The position numbers and the translations under genes were made by a program. Of a stretch of 64,000 bases of DNA, positions 18,664-27,750 are shown piece by piece. The stretch covers positions 20,146 to 84,145 of the forward strand of contig LVBW01000008.1 of NCBI GenBank assembly GCA_001604585.1, given 5' to 3'. Each line of letters begins with the position of its first letter. The stretch's first letter is position 1. Below the pieces are notes generated by a model. The model searched no databases. It saw only the letters and a list, made by a program, of their open reading frames with translations, and was not told where the DNA came from. This DNA is from Puniceicoccales bacterium Verruco_02. GTDB lineage: Bacteria > Verrucomicrobiota > Verrucomicrobiia > Opitutales > Oceanipulchritudinaceae.

Positions 18664-20640
18664 CTACGGCACCAGTTCCCCGCCCTGCGCGGCGTCCTTT
18701 ACCCGGAATATGCGGTAAGACAACTCGTCGCGCTCCAGCTTCAACCATGTGGGCAGGGCTGCGGCCTCGCTCTTCAAGATGTGATAGGCAAAGCTGTGGC
18801 TGGGGTCCACGATGCGGTTTTTGCCATATATCATGTAGCTGCTGTCGTAGGTAAAGTTCTTGGGCAGGTAGATGTAGCGCACGCCCCCACCCTGCACCAG
18901 CGAGCGGACGAAGCTCCAGTCTGGGTCAGTCCCTTCGGGCCTTTCGTAATAGAACACGCGGCACATCCAGCGCAGCCCGTCCTTGTTCTCCCAATACGCG
19001 GTGCCGTAAACGGGCTTGCGCGTATAGTAATTGATGACGTTCGCCTCGTAGGACGGGGCCAGCACTGGAGTGTCCGCCGAGGAGTCGAGCAGGAGCAGAG
19101 CCTCGCTGACGCCGCGAAGGGTCATAGTCTGCCCAAGCGTAGTCATGCTCATGCCGTACACCTGTGCGTTGCGCTTCTGCACAGAGCTGGTGTGTATGGA
19201 CGAGATGCCCTGAAGGACGAGGAATGCGGCAGCAAAGTAGCTGAGGCGCGACTTGCCAGCACCGACAAGGGCGAGCGTGAGAAGAACGACAAGCGCCGCA
19301 AGCATGACATCCGAAAAGCGGTTGCTGGACATGCCGAAGTAGCCGTAAAAGAGCGTGACTGCGACGCAGAGTATGCTGGCAGCGCGAAGGCCCGCCAGGC
19401 TGTCCTTCCAACGGACTATGTAGGCGGATAGCGCCGATGCCACTGCGATGAAGAGGAAGGCGTAGCCTTGCATGAAGCGCAGCATGTCCAGCGCCTGCTC
19501 TTCGGCTATTTGTGACTCCCAGCGTTCAAAGAAGGGGTCTGCAAGGCTGAAGCACTGGGGCAGGTATATGACAAGTGGGGCCGCTGTCAGCAGCATGAGA
19601 AGGGCGCTGTACACAAGTGCACGGGGTTGGAGGGCGTCCCAACGGCGGTCGGATGCGGCAAACTCGTGCGCCTGCCAGCACCAGATACCGGCCACGAGCA
19701 GCCCGGCTGCATAGACGGGGTTGTTCAGCTCCACACGCATGGGGAGCAGGCTGCCGAACTCCACCCAGTAGAATACAAGCGAGAGCAGCGAGGCCAGTAT
19801 GCCGTATAGGCGCCAGCCCGAAGCACGGACGCTACGTGCGGCTTCTTCTGGCAGAAATACTAGGCCAACGAACACAGCCGCCACGACAATGGCGTGCGTC
19901 GGCGCGCTTATCCACATGCCAAAGGCCGAAAACACGGCCGCCCCGGCAAACCAAGGCCAGTGCCGCCGCTGCCCCGCCCCGCCAAGGAACGGCGCACATA
20001 GGCAAACCAGTGCCCCAAGCCCGGCAAGGAGTATCCAAATATGATGGTCGGGGCTGAAGATGCCGTACTTGCTGTTGAAAAGTAAGGCATAGAGTAGCGG
20101 CATAACAAGGGCACCCATCGGCCCGAAGGCCAGCACGCAGATGGCACCCATCCCGAGCGAGGCAAAAAACCAGATAAAGGTGTTGTAGTGCGGTGAGACT
20201 CGCGAAACGGACTCCAGAAGCGGGCTACCCGTGGCGGCGGAGTGGACATTCGCCATAATGCGCAAAAACCACGACGGGGGGCTGCTCCAGCCAACAAAGC
20301 GGCCCGTGGGGTGGTTGTCCTCGTTACTCCAGTGAGGGATGAGCAGTTGCCCGGCCTCGACGGCCTGTTGCGTGTATATGACCCAGCGGATGCCGTCGGG
20401 ATCTGGCACCATTTCGCGGCGATCGGCGCTTACAAGGCCCTCTGGCGCGTTGTCCGGCCCGCAGCTGCGCCATACCTCGGCGCGGTTAATCTCCATGACA
20501 AATATGACCAGCACGTAGAGCAGACCGCATAGCCACGCGGCCAGCCTAGGGCGGTGCGGGCGCGGGATGCGGGCGAATAGTTCGGGCAGGCTTTGCGGGG
20601 CGGATGCGGCTGGTATGCTGGGGGGAGTGTCGCTCATCAA
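18664..20640 (-). CDS. Polytopic GT-C-type membrane protein, possible STT3/PglB-like oligosaccharyltransferase
   Basis: A 658-residue protein with about 12 hydrophobic segments from residue 35 to about 460, then a soluble C-terminal domain of about 190 residues. Two acidic motifs stand out: DPDG at residues 80-83 in the first large loop and DHH at 198-200 after a hydrophobic run. They sit where STT3/AglB/PglB-type oligosaccharyltransferases carry their metal-binding DxD-like and D/E motifs. I do not see the WWDYG signature in the C-terminal domain. Placed between the secretin and pilin genes, it is a good candidate for glycosylating pilins or the large exported proteins of this locus, but that is inference. 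It could also be another GT-C family glycosyltransferase. Confidence 0.55.
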   Translation of the reverse strand: MMSDTPPSIPAASAPQSLPELFARIPRPHRPRLAAWLCGLLYVLVIFVMEINRAEVWRSCGPDNAPEGLVSADRREMVPDPDGIRWVIYTQQAVEAGQLLIPHWSNEDNHPTGRFVGWSSPPSWFLRIMANVHSAATGSPLLESVSRVSPHYNTFIWFFASLGMGAICVLAFGPMGALVMPLLYALLFNSKYGIFSPDHHIWILLAGLGALVCLCAPFLGGAGQRRHWPWFAGAAVFSAFGMWISAPTHAIVVAAVFVGLVFLPEEAARSVRASGWRLYGILASLLSLVFYWVEFGSLLPMRVELNNPVYAAGLLVAGIWCWQAHEFAASDRRWDALQPRALVYSALLMLLTAAPLVIYLPQCFSLADPFFERWESQIAEEQALDMLRFMQGYAFLFIAVASALSAYIVRWKDSLAGLRAASILCVAVTLFYGYFGMSSNRFSDVMLAALVVLLTLALVGAGKSRLSYFAAAFLVLQGISSIHTSSVQKRNAQVYGMSMTTLGQTMTLRGVSEALLLLDSSADTPVLAPSYEANVINYYTRKPVYGTAYWENKDGLRWMCRVFYYERPEGTDPDWSFVRSLVQGGGVRYIYLPKNFTYDSSYMIYGKNRIVDPSHSFAYHILKSEAAALPTWLKLERDELSYRIFRVKDAAQGGELVP

Positions 20641-20677
20641 TTGTGTGGGAAACTGGGTTACAGACTATGACTAACAG

Positions 20678-20708
20678 AACGCCCCCGGTTGTCGATTCCG
20701 GGGGCGTT
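20678..20708 (-). terminator. Strong hairpin after the secretin gene
   Basis: Perfect 11-base stem AACGCCCCCGG/CCGGGGGCGTT with a 9-base loop, about 40 bases past the secretin stop and 38 bases before the GT-C gene start. The T-tract is short (TTCTGTT). It likely ends or attenuates the pilB-pilMNOPQ transcript. Confidence 0.75.
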
Positions 20709-20747
20709 CACGTTGCATATATCTTACGTTCAGTACGTATGTATGAC

Positions 20748-22391
20748 TTACTTAAACAGATACTTGCGTTCGCCCTTGCTGCCGGGGATGTCGGCCTTGT
20801 TGCGCGATTCCAACTCGGCGTCGAGCTTCTGGAGCATGAGGTCGAGGTTGTCGGTGGTCTTCACTCCGCCAGTGTAGCCGTCCAGAATCGTTGCCGTAAT
20901 GAACATAACAAGGTGGCTCTTGGTGTCGGACGTAGTCTCGTTGCGGAAGAGGTAGCCGATGAGCGGGATGTCGCCAAGAAGGGGCACTTTGTTGTAGCCC
21001 TTGGTGTTGTGCAGCGAATCTAGGCCGCCGATGGCGAGCGTGTTGCCGCTGCCCACAATGGCCTGACCCGTATAGTCGCGGGAGGTCGTGATCGGGATCA
21101 GGTTGCCGCTGATGTCGGCCGTGCCGAGCATGTCGGAAACGTTGATCATGATGTTCAGCTCCACGTTGTTGCCGTCGAGGATGCGGGGCAGAAGGCTGAT
21201 TGTCGTGCCGATGGGGATGAACTGGGTCTCCTCGGTGGCTGTCGAGCTGCCGCCGCCGCTTGTGGAGCTACTGCCGCTCTGGAAGGGCTGCTGGGTGACG
21301 TTGCGCAGGACCACCTGACGGTTGTTCACCGTGACTTGGCTTGGATGCTGGAGGGAGTGGGACTGGGAGTCGGTCGATATGGCGCGCAGCGTGGCCAATA
21401 GCTGAGGCCCACTGAGGATGGCCGTATCGAGGCGGGTGTTCAAGAGCGTGGCCGCGGAGCTCGGCTCGACGCTGCCGGACTGCCTCTGGTTCTGAAGCGT
21501 CATTTCGTAGCCCTTCTCACCCAAGGAGTTACTCCAGTCAACGCCGAGCATGGTCGTCGGGTCGGAGTTGATCTCGACAAAGCGGGTCTCAAGGAGGATG
21601 AGCTTGCGCGGGCGGTCGATGGCCACGAGGTAGGTCTCGATCCAGAGGTGGTGCTCCTTGGTCGCGATGATGAACATGGCGTTCTGGTCGGGGTCGGCAA
21701 TGATGCGGCCCTTCAGCGTCTCCTTCTTCTCGGGCTGGATGTTGCCAAGGCGCATGGCCAGCTCGCTGCTGGGAACCCCTGCCAGAAGCATTGCCGCCGG
21801 ATTGGGGGCGCTCGTGGCCTCCTTCTCGTTCATGGCGAGGTTGGCAGGGTCCAGCTCCAGAAGAGCCTTGATGTCGTTGATGATCTTGCTCGGCGAAGAG
21901 GCAAAGGCCGTGCTGTTCACCGGCTGGGGCAGTGCGCTGCTAGTGTCGCGCCCGGCCGCAGTGTTGAGCGACTCCTGGTTTACGTTCACATCGTTAAGAT
22001 GCAGATGCTTCAGCTCATACACCTTCGGGAAGAGCTTGGAACGCTCCTCCTTCATGGGGCTGAAGTGCCAGAGTCCGTTCTCGTAAAGAGGGACGTAACC
22101 GTAGGTCTCGGCAACAAGCTGGAGAGCCTGAAAGGGATTGCCACGGATTGTCATATCCACAGTGGCGGCGTCCTTTGGCCGGGGAAGACCGATGTATGCC
22201 ATGTCCGACGCCTCGCACAATGTGCGAAGCACCTCTTCCAGCGGGGCCGACTGGAAGCGCATCGTAAGATCAGGCATCTTCATAAGCCGCTGAATCTCCT
22301 GCTCTTCAGCGCGCGAAATGTTGAGTTGTGCGCTGGCGTTGATGCTTGTGAGAGCAAGAGCCAGCAGGGCTATGGTATAGCGGGCTTTCAT
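20748..22391 (-). CDS. pilQ: Outer-membrane secretin (PilQ/GspD family)
   Basis: A 547-residue protein with signal peptide (MKARYTIALLALALTSINASA). An STN/N0-like domain follows (about residues 40-115, MRFQSAPLEEVLRTLCEASDMAYIG), then an N1-like ring domain (ADPDQNAMFIIATKEHHLWIETYLVAIDRP, about 235-270) and the secretin core. The core ends in the hallmark VPLLGDIPLIGYLFR and an SHLVMFITATIL strand. A Ser/Gly-rich loop (SGSSSTSGGGSSTATEE) is in the gate region. It is short for GspD and closer in size to reduced PilQ forms; no AMIN domain is seen. It forms the outer-membrane channel for the fibre or substrates. It is preceded by the PilP-like gene with an 8-base gap. Confidence 0.93.
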   Translation of the reverse strand: MKARYTIALLALALTSINASAQLNISRAEEQEIQRLMKMPDLTMRFQSAPLEEVLRTLCEASDMAYIGLPRPKDAATVDMTIRGNPFQALQLVAETYGYVPLYENGLWHFSPMKEERSKLFPKVYELKHLHLNDVNVNQESLNTAAGRDTSSALPQPVNSTAFASSPSKIINDIKALLELDPANLAMNEKEATSAPNPAAMLLAGVPSSELAMRLGNIQPEKKETLKGRIIADPDQNAMFIIATKEHHLWIETYLVAIDRPRKLILLETRFVEINSDPTTMLGVDWSNSLGEKGYEMTLQNQRQSGSVEPSSAATLLNTRLDTAILSGPQLLATLRAISTDSQSHSLQHPSQVTVNNRQVVLRNVTQQPFQSGSSSTSGGGSSTATEETQFIPIGTTISLLPRILDGNNVELNIMINVSDMLGTADISGNLIPITTSRDYTGQAIVGSGNTLAIGGLDSLHNTKGYNKVPLLGDIPLIGYLFRNETTSDTKSHLVMFITATILDGYTGGVKTTDNLDLMLQKLDAELESRNKADIPGSKGERKYLFK

Positions 22392-22399
22392 ACAGGTAT

Positions 22400-22834
22400 T
22401 CAGCGTACTAGGGGGATGGTCATTTTGCGGGTCTCCAGTTCGATGGAGACGTTAACTACGATTTCCGTGGGAGTTACAGATACTATTCGTATCAGACCGG
22501 GAAATGAGAAATCGGAAGCTGGCAGTTCCATGCCGGTCTTGACCGTATAGGAGCCTATCAGCACCGTAGTGCCGTCCGGGTTGCGGTAGTCCGCGGCGAT
22601 TCCCTTCACCTTCAGGGAAAGGAGCTTCTCGCGAACTTGGGCAAACTGCTTCTCGCGCGCCTCGACGGCGGGGTCCACGGCCTTTTTGGCTGGGGTAGCC
22701 TTGGCCGTCTCGCTCTTGAGCGCGGTTGGGTCTGGCACTTCAAAGGGATTGCGCAGACCGGCTGGCACGGGGATGGAGGCCTCAAGCTGGAGGGCCACGC
22801 CGCAGAGAAGGACGATATAAATGGCTTTCTTCAT
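22400..22834 (-). CDS. pilP: PilP/GspC-like periplasmic alignment protein
   Basis: A 144-residue protein with a signal peptide or single N-terminal helix (MKKAIYIVLLCGVALQLEA). A RNPFEVPDP segment follows, as in PilP and GspC, then a Lys/Ala linker, and a C-terminal small beta domain (about 85-140) like the HR/PilP fold that contacts secretin N0. There is no lipobox Cys after the hydrophobic stretch, unlike many PilP proteins. Position between the PilO-like and secretin genes supports the assignment; sequence identity alone would not. Confidence 0.65.
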   Translation of the reverse strand: MKKAIYIVLLCGVALQLEASIPVPAGLRNPFEVPDPTALKSETAKATPAKKAVDPAVEAREKQFAQVREKLLSLKVKGIAADYRNPDGTTVLIGSYTVKTGMELPASDFSFPGLIRIVSVTPTEIVVNVSIELETRKMTIPLVR

Positions 22835-22856
22835 GGCTATGATGCTTTGCGCTGGC

Positions 22857-23411
22857 CTATCGGCTTATCACGTTGGGGTCCATTCGTGGGAAGAGTATCT
22901 TCGTCTGAACGCTGACGTAGTCTCCCGAGGGGGTGTAGGTGACGCTGATAACTCTTGCAAAGGGGAAGGATTCCTCGATTTTGCCAAGCCATACCAGAGA
23001 ATCACGGAAGCTGCTCAGGATGGATATCGAGTACTCGTGCATCGACACTGTGCCCATTGCCGCGTTGGTGCGACTGGCCATCTTACGCTCGTCGGTCTTC
23101 TGCTCCTGAATGGGGATACGCAAAGCTTCTGACTCCGAAGCAAGGCGCTGGTTGATGGAGTTAAGCTCCAACATTCCCTGCAAGGTGGCACCGTTCTGCT
23201 GCATGAAGCGCGCAACATCGTCGTTGCCAAGACGGAGCTGAAGCTGGCGGTTCTTGGACTGAGTGTCGCGGGTGGAGTCGGACAGGCTCAACATGGCAAC
23301 GTCAAGCTCGCTCTTTGCCAGGTTCACCTTGCTGACCTGATCCAGAGTCACCTTGCCCAATAGAAATATGATGGCCAGTATGGTCGCTATGCCTGCTAGA
23401 TAGTCTTTCAT
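22857..23411 (-). CDS. pilO: PilO/GspM-like inner-membrane protein
   Basis: A 184-residue protein with one N-terminal transmembrane helix (YLAGIATILAIIFLLGKVTL), then a coiled-coil segment (about 35-105), then a small C-terminal alpha/beta domain. This is the PilO layout: a bitopic protein that pairs with PilN in the periplasm to form the alignment complex between ATPase platform and secretin. Assignment rests on topology and gene order (pilM-pilN-pilO-pilP-pilQ) more than on sequence motifs. Confidence 0.62.
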   Translation of the reverse strand: MKDYLAGIATILAIIFLLGKVTLDQVSKVNLAKSELDVAMLSLSDSTRDTQSKNRQLQLRLGNDDVARFMQQNGATLQGMLELNSINQRLASESEALRIPIQEQKTDERKMASRTNAAMGTVSMHEYSISILSSFRDSLVWLGKIEESFPFARVISVTYTPSGDYVSVQTKILFPRMDPNVISR

Positions 23412-23462
23412 GTCGAAATAGGTTTATATGTGCTTGTTGCGGTGGATTGGACCTAATAGCTC

Positions 23463-24023
23463 CTAACCCTTACTTGCGGACGAGGGCACAGGCTGGTTGT
23501 AACTGCGCATGATCCTGAACTTGGCCTTGAACACCGTGGCACCCACGGCCTGATTCTGCTCAAGAAGCTGAATGGCAAGGCCCTTCTCCTGAAGAAAGCT
23601 CGTCATCTCGCGGAAATACTGGGCACTGGTGTTGCGATCGCTGTTGATGGCGATTGTAAGGTCCACAGTGCCCTCATCGCTATTGTGGGAAATGACCATC
23701 TGCGATAGGCGCACCTCTTCGGGCAGCTGAGAGAAAAACTCCACAAGGTGCTCCTGCATGGGGATACTCTGCGAGCGCCACTCGGCCAGCCACAGCATAT
23801 GGTTCTGGGTCTTGATCCTGCGCGACACATCGTCCAGCTGAATCTGCACCTCCTGCTTTTTCCACTTAAGCCAAGTCCCCCAGGCTGCGTGACCAGCAGT
23901 GGTCAGAATGCACATGGCAACAAGAAAGTATGCAAGGTGCATAACCACCTTGTACTGCGGGGGCAGATAGGCGCGATTGCCCTTTATCTTGGCGTTGGAA
24001 CGCAAATCGTAGGCTGCTGTCAT
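23463..24023 (-). CDS. pilN: PilN/GspL-like inner-membrane protein
   Basis: A 186-residue protein with a short cytoplasmic N-terminus containing NRAYLPPQYK, where PilN proteins bind PilM. One transmembrane helix follows (about residues 27-48), then a coiled coil and a ferredoxin-like periplasmic domain (VDLTIAINSD...AQYFREMTSFLQEKGLAI). The gene starts 12 bases after pilM ends. GGAAG in front of the ATG is one of the very few Shine-Dalgarno-like strings in this window. Confidence 0.68.
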   Translation of the reverse strand: MTAAYDLRSNAKIKGNRAYLPPQYKVVMHLAYFLVAMCILTTAGHAAWGTWLKWKKQEVQIQLDDVSRRIKTQNHMLWLAEWRSQSIPMQEHLVEFFSQLPEEVRLSQMVISHNSDEGTVDLTIAINSDRNTSAQYFREMTSFLQEKGLAIQLLEQNQAVGATVFKAKFRIMRSYNQPVPSSASKG

Positions 24024-24035
24024 GGCTCTTGCTTC

Positions 24036-24953
24036 CTAGTCTCTGATTAGGGCGTGGAACACGCGGTTGACGGGGGTTTCGTTCTTTCCGGGCGGGGTCT
24101 TCACTGTCAGCTTGGGGCGCAGTTCCTTGATGCGTGCCTCCCAGCCCAGGTGCTCGTCGGCGCCCTGCTGGTCCACGACCAGTATCAGCTCGCCCTCCTT
24201 TGGCAGTATCTGCTCTACAAGGTTGCGCTGACGCTTTATTTCCACCGCCCCGGTTGTGGGGTTTTCGGAACGGTTGCGAAGGAGCATCCATTCATGGTCG
24301 CTGCGCACATCGACCTCCAAATACAGCACCGAGCAACCGGAGATAATCAGCATGTTGTGCGGGATGATGCCTTTGTAAGTTTCCACTACTTCGGCAAATA
24401 GGCTGCCTATACTGTGTTGCAGGCGAACGCAGATGATGCCGGACTGCTCCAATATGCGCTCAAGGGCGGTGATTACCGTCTGCTCGTAGGAGAATACTAT
24501 CGAACTTTCGCGCGTTGGATGCTGAACCAGCGAGTAGGAATGCCCGGCCTCGAAATCGTCGCCCATGACGCGCTGCGGGTTCTCCTTGAGCAGGGCAAAG
24601 AGGTTCTCGCTGCGCTTGACAGTGAAGCTCTTCACCGCGTTGAAGCCGTGGTTGTATGCCACTACGGCGGGCACTCCCGGATTCTCCTTGGCAATGTTGG
24701 AGAGAATGCGCATCAGCTCGTTGTCCGAGGGGCCTTCGCGGTTTATCGTGCCGACCATCTCTACGTGGACAGTGCTGCCAAAGTGCAGCTTTGCCAGCTT
24801 TATGCAGTTGGGATAGATGACTATGCCGATGAGACGCTGACGGGCAAAGCGCATCCTGAGCGGAGCTGTCATGTCGAAGGCATCCGGACGAAAGGCCCTG
24901 AGCGTTAACAGGTTGACCAACTGGACTACAAATGGATCTTCGAGCAGGCTCAT
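24036..24953 (-). CDS. pilM: PilM-like actin-fold pilus assembly protein
   Basis: A 305-residue cytoplasmic protein. The sequence after residue 35 (RQRLIGIVIYPNCIKLAKLHFGSTVHVEMVGTINREG) matches the first actin-like subdomain of PilM/GspL, with later strands (NMLIISGCSVLYLEVDVRSDHEWMLLRNR) matching the second. Phosphate-loop glycine motifs are weak, so ATP binding is doubtful. PilM binds the PilN N-terminus and links the membrane alignment complex to the ATPase. An alternative start is Met28 or Met33. It lies between pilB and pilN. Confidence 0.68.
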   Translation of the reverse strand: MSLLEDPFVVQLVNLLTLRAFRPDAFDMTAPLRMRFARQRLIGIVIYPNCIKLAKLHFGSTVHVEMVGTINREGPSDNELMRILSNIAKENPGVPAVVAYNHGFNAVKSFTVKRSENLFALLKENPQRVMGDDFEAGHSYSLVQHPTRESSIVFSYEQTVITALERILEQSGIICVRLQHSIGSLFAEVVETYKGIIPHNMLIISGCSVLYLEVDVRSDHEWMLLRNRSENPTTGAVEIKRQRNLVEQILPKEGELILVVDQQGADEHLGWEARIKELRPKLTVKTPPGKNETPVNRVFHALIRD

Positions 24954-25022
24954 TGGGGGGATTCTTGATTTATGCGAAGTTGTTTTCTGGGGGACGTGGT
25001 ACTTGTCAGGTCCGCTATGGGC

Positions 25023-27269
25023 CTAGGTTCTTCTAAGCCTCAGACACTCTTCGACGCTGGTTGCGCCAGAGAGCGCCCTTCGAAGGCCTATGCGAAGCAT
25101 CGGGTCGTACTGGTTGGCAAGGGCGAGCTGAAGCAGCTTGGCGCTGTCTCCGCCCTGAATTATGACATCGCGCATCGGGTCGTTTACCGGGGCCAGCTCC
25201 ATCACGGCGACTCGCCCGCGGTAGCCCGTGCCGAAGCACTCGGCGCAGCCGCGCTTGAAGAAGCTCTTGTGCGGGATGGCATCGGCCCCGGCGTCGAAAA
25301 AGCCCTCTTCGCGATAAAGATCCTCGATTTCGGGCGTCATGACGTCCTCGCGGCGGCAGCGGCAGAGGCGGCGCACAAGGCGCTGGGCGTGCAGGAGGAT
25401 TAGTGAGTCCGCAAGCATGTAGCTCTGAACACCCATAGCCAGAAGGCGGCCCACCGCGCGGATGGCGTCGAGCGAGTGCAGGGTGGTCAATATGAGGTGC
25501 CCGGTAAGGGCGGCCTCGGCAGCGGTGACGGCGGTCTCGCGGTCGCGGATTTCGCCCACCATGACCACGTCCGGGTCGGCACGCAGGATGCGGCGAAGCA
25601 CCGTGTAAAAGGTGAGATCCTGATTTGGGTCCACCTGGGTCTGATTAAGGCCCTCCATCTCGTATTCTATCGGGTCCTCAATGGTCTGCACGTTGATCGT
25701 GCCCTTGTTAAGGGCGGATAGAACGGCGTACAGGGTGGTGGACTTACCCGAGCCTGTGGGGCCTGTCACAACGATCATTCCCTGTGGCTTGGCGATTACG
25801 CCCTGAAAGATCTTGAGCTGCTTTGTGGGCAGGCCCATATCCTCCAGCGAGCGTATGTTCGAGCCTTTGTCCAGAATACGGATGGTGATCTTCTGGAACT
25901 TGCGCCTCCACGGAATGGCCGACACGCGCGCGTCGATGACGCGCCCGGCGAACTTCACCGAGAAGCGGCCGTCCTGCGCGTCGTTGTTGTTGAGCGTCAT
26001 GTTACAGTGGTTCTTGATGATTGCCACCACTGGCATGAGCATCTTGATGGGGCCTGTGTAAATGGTCGTGAGCTGGCCGTCGATGCGGGTGCGGAAGCGC
26101 GTCTGCTCGCGGTACTGCTCGATGTGGATGTCGGAGGCCTTGCCGGTGATGGAGTTGTACACCAGCCACTCCAATAGCTCCTCGGGGCTTGTATTGCTGC
26201 TCTTGGGGTTAATCAGGCGCGCCGAGTCCTCGTTGATCGTGATGTCGGCGTTGAACTGGCGAAGCGCCCTTTCCTCGGCACCGCTGTCTTCCTCCACACT
26301 GGTCATCAGGCTGCCCGTGTTCTCGAAGCGCTCAAGGCGCATGAGAATGTCGTTGGCACGGGCCTGTACGCGGACCAGTTCCTTTTCGAGCTTGAGGCGG
26401 TTAATTAGCTGGTCCTCGCACTCAAAGTCGTCCAAACGCGACACCGCCACGTAAAACTCCTTCTCCGTCTCCAGAAAGCAGAGCACCTTGTAGCGGTCCA
26501 CAAGGTTTCTCGGGATTCGCTCGTAAAGGCGGGGCGAGATGTCCGTCTCGCGAATGTCCATAAGGGGCGAGCGTTTGCCGATAAAGTCGATGGCGGCGGT
26601 GTACCCGGCGGGAATCGTAAGGGTGCCCTCCTCTATGGACTCTTCGAGGAATGTGCGGTCTTCCTGGCTCATGGGCAGGGCCGAAAGCATCCACTTCATG
26701 ATGGGGATGACGCGGTCATCCTCGTCGAACTCGTCCAGCTCCTTGCGCAGCTCGGCCACCTGCTGGGACTCTTCTCTATACAGGCGCGGGCGCACCTCCC
26801 TCTCTGCAAGAAAACGAAGCGTCCCCTGAAGGTAGGTGTGGTACATCTTGGGCGTCAGCCAGACCATCGGGCAGGCTTCCGGGTCTATGCCCCAGCAGTT
26901 GCGCGAAGGCGGGCAGCAGTGCCCCATCACAAGGAGCGGCCCCACCTGCCCGACGGGCACTGCGGGCCAGTCGTTTACGGGCAGGCTCACAAGGTCGTCC
27001 ATCGACAGGCGGTGGTAATCCTTGGCGTGCAGCTCCAGCAGCTTCCAGAAAGTGACGAGCACATCGCCGTTAATCTCCCTCGTGGACGAGGGATAGGGCA
27101 ATACGCCGTGTTCGGTCCGCATCGCGTGGATTATCTGGCCGGGGTTCTGCCCGATGGACACGACAAAGGAAATGCTCTGCTCGTACGTCTCGGTCTGATC
27201 GCCTTCGATGCAGGTGAGAAGATCCGCGTACTGGATTGTCTGAATGCTGGTGTCGGGAAGCTTGGCCAT
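25023..27269 (-). CDS. pilB: Pilus/secretion assembly ATPase, PilB/GspE family
   Basis: A 748-residue protein. Residues about 1-330 are an N-terminal region longer than and unlike the usual MshEN domain. The core has Walker A GPTGSGKST, the Asp box (TIEDPIEYEMEGLNQTQVD), Walker B (DPDVVMVGEIRD) and the His box (ALTGHLILTTLHS). A metal-binding segment near the C-terminus (LCRCRRED...CAECFGTGYRGR) marks assembly-type PilB/GspE ATPases rather than PilT. It drives subunit addition together with PilC. The extended N-terminus has its own Cys-rich stretch (GHCCPPSRNCWGIDPEAC), which could bind metal or form regulatory contacts. It follows the STAS gene by 34 bases. Confidence 0.94.
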   Translation of the reverse strand: MAKLPDTSIQTIQYADLLTCIEGDQTETYEQSISFVVSIGQNPGQIIHAMRTEHGVLPYPSSTREINGDVLVTFWKLLELHAKDYHRLSMDDLVSLPVNDWPAVPVGQVGPLLVMGHCCPPSRNCWGIDPEACPMVWLTPKMYHTYLQGTLRFLAEREVRPRLYREESQQVAELRKELDEFDEDDRVIPIMKWMLSALPMSQEDRTFLEESIEEGTLTIPAGYTAAIDFIGKRSPLMDIRETDISPRLYERIPRNLVDRYKVLCFLETEKEFYVAVSRLDDFECEDQLINRLKLEKELVRVQARANDILMRLERFENTGSLMTSVEEDSGAEERALRQFNADITINEDSARLINPKSSNTSPEELLEWLVYNSITGKASDIHIEQYREQTRFRTRIDGQLTTIYTGPIKMLMPVVAIIKNHCNMTLNNNDAQDGRFSVKFAGRVIDARVSAIPWRRKFQKITIRILDKGSNIRSLEDMGLPTKQLKIFQGVIAKPQGMIVVTGPTGSGKSTTLYAVLSALNKGTINVQTIEDPIEYEMEGLNQTQVDPNQDLTFYTVLRRILRADPDVVMVGEIRDRETAVTAAEAALTGHLILTTLHSLDAIRAVGRLLAMGVQSYMLADSLILLHAQRLVRRLCRCRREDVMTPEIEDLYREEGFFDAGADAIPHKSFFKRGCAECFGTGYRGRVAVMELAPVNDPMRDVIIQGGDSAKLLQLALANQYDPMLRIGLRRALSGATSVEECLRLRRT

Positions 27270-27303
27270 CGCTTGAGTAAGATTGGGTTGGCGCCGGTGG
27301 TCT

Positions 27304-27645
27304 TTAGACGATGACCACCTGTGCCTGGCGATCCAGACGGATGAAGCTGAAGCTCTTGGCTATGTTGGGGCTGCTGACGCTAATCTTCAGCTCCACGTTG
27401 CGCTTTTTTACATGCCTTGCCACAGCGACAAGAAAGTTCAGCCCAGTGGAGTCCACCATCTGCGCGGCGGAAATGTCCAGATGCAGCAGTTTCCAGTCAG
27501 GGTTACTCGTCTCTGTCTGGGCGAGTATGTCCAGCACCCGCTGTCGCACAGCCTGAACGTTTGTACTGAGGATATTACCGGCGACAACCAAGGTGATTTC
27601 CTCACCTGACCCGGCAACAGTTACCTGAGGGATGGAAGCGTTCAT
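27304..27645 (-). CDS. STAS-domain anti-sigma factor antagonist-like protein
   Basis: A 113-residue single STAS domain of the SpoIIAA/RsbV type. The phosphoacceptor segment is MVDSTGLNFLV, with Ser66 as the likely site. Such proteins switch partners depending on phosphorylation by an RsbW-like kinase and dephosphorylation by a PP2C phosphatase. The adjacent upstream gene encodes both activities in one polypeptide, so this is its obvious substrate. It sits 34 bases upstream of pilB, hence co-transcription with pilus genes is likely. This arrangement resembles the HsbR-HsbA (Pseudomonas) and CrsR-CrsA (Shewanella) pairs. Confidence 0.88.
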   Translation of the reverse strand: MNASIPQVTVAGSGEEITLVVAGNILSTNVQAVRQRVLDILAQTETSNPDWKLLHLDISAAQMVDSTGLNFLVAVARHVKKRNVELKISVSSPNIAKSFSFIRLDRQAQVVIV

Positions 27646-27750
27646 TTACGATTTTTTTAAATCGGCGGCCACAGGCCGACCAAGCATGTTTCACGTTAAC
27701 GGAGGAGGACAGCGCATTATGCTGTCTTACGAAATGGATGGAAGAGCAAG

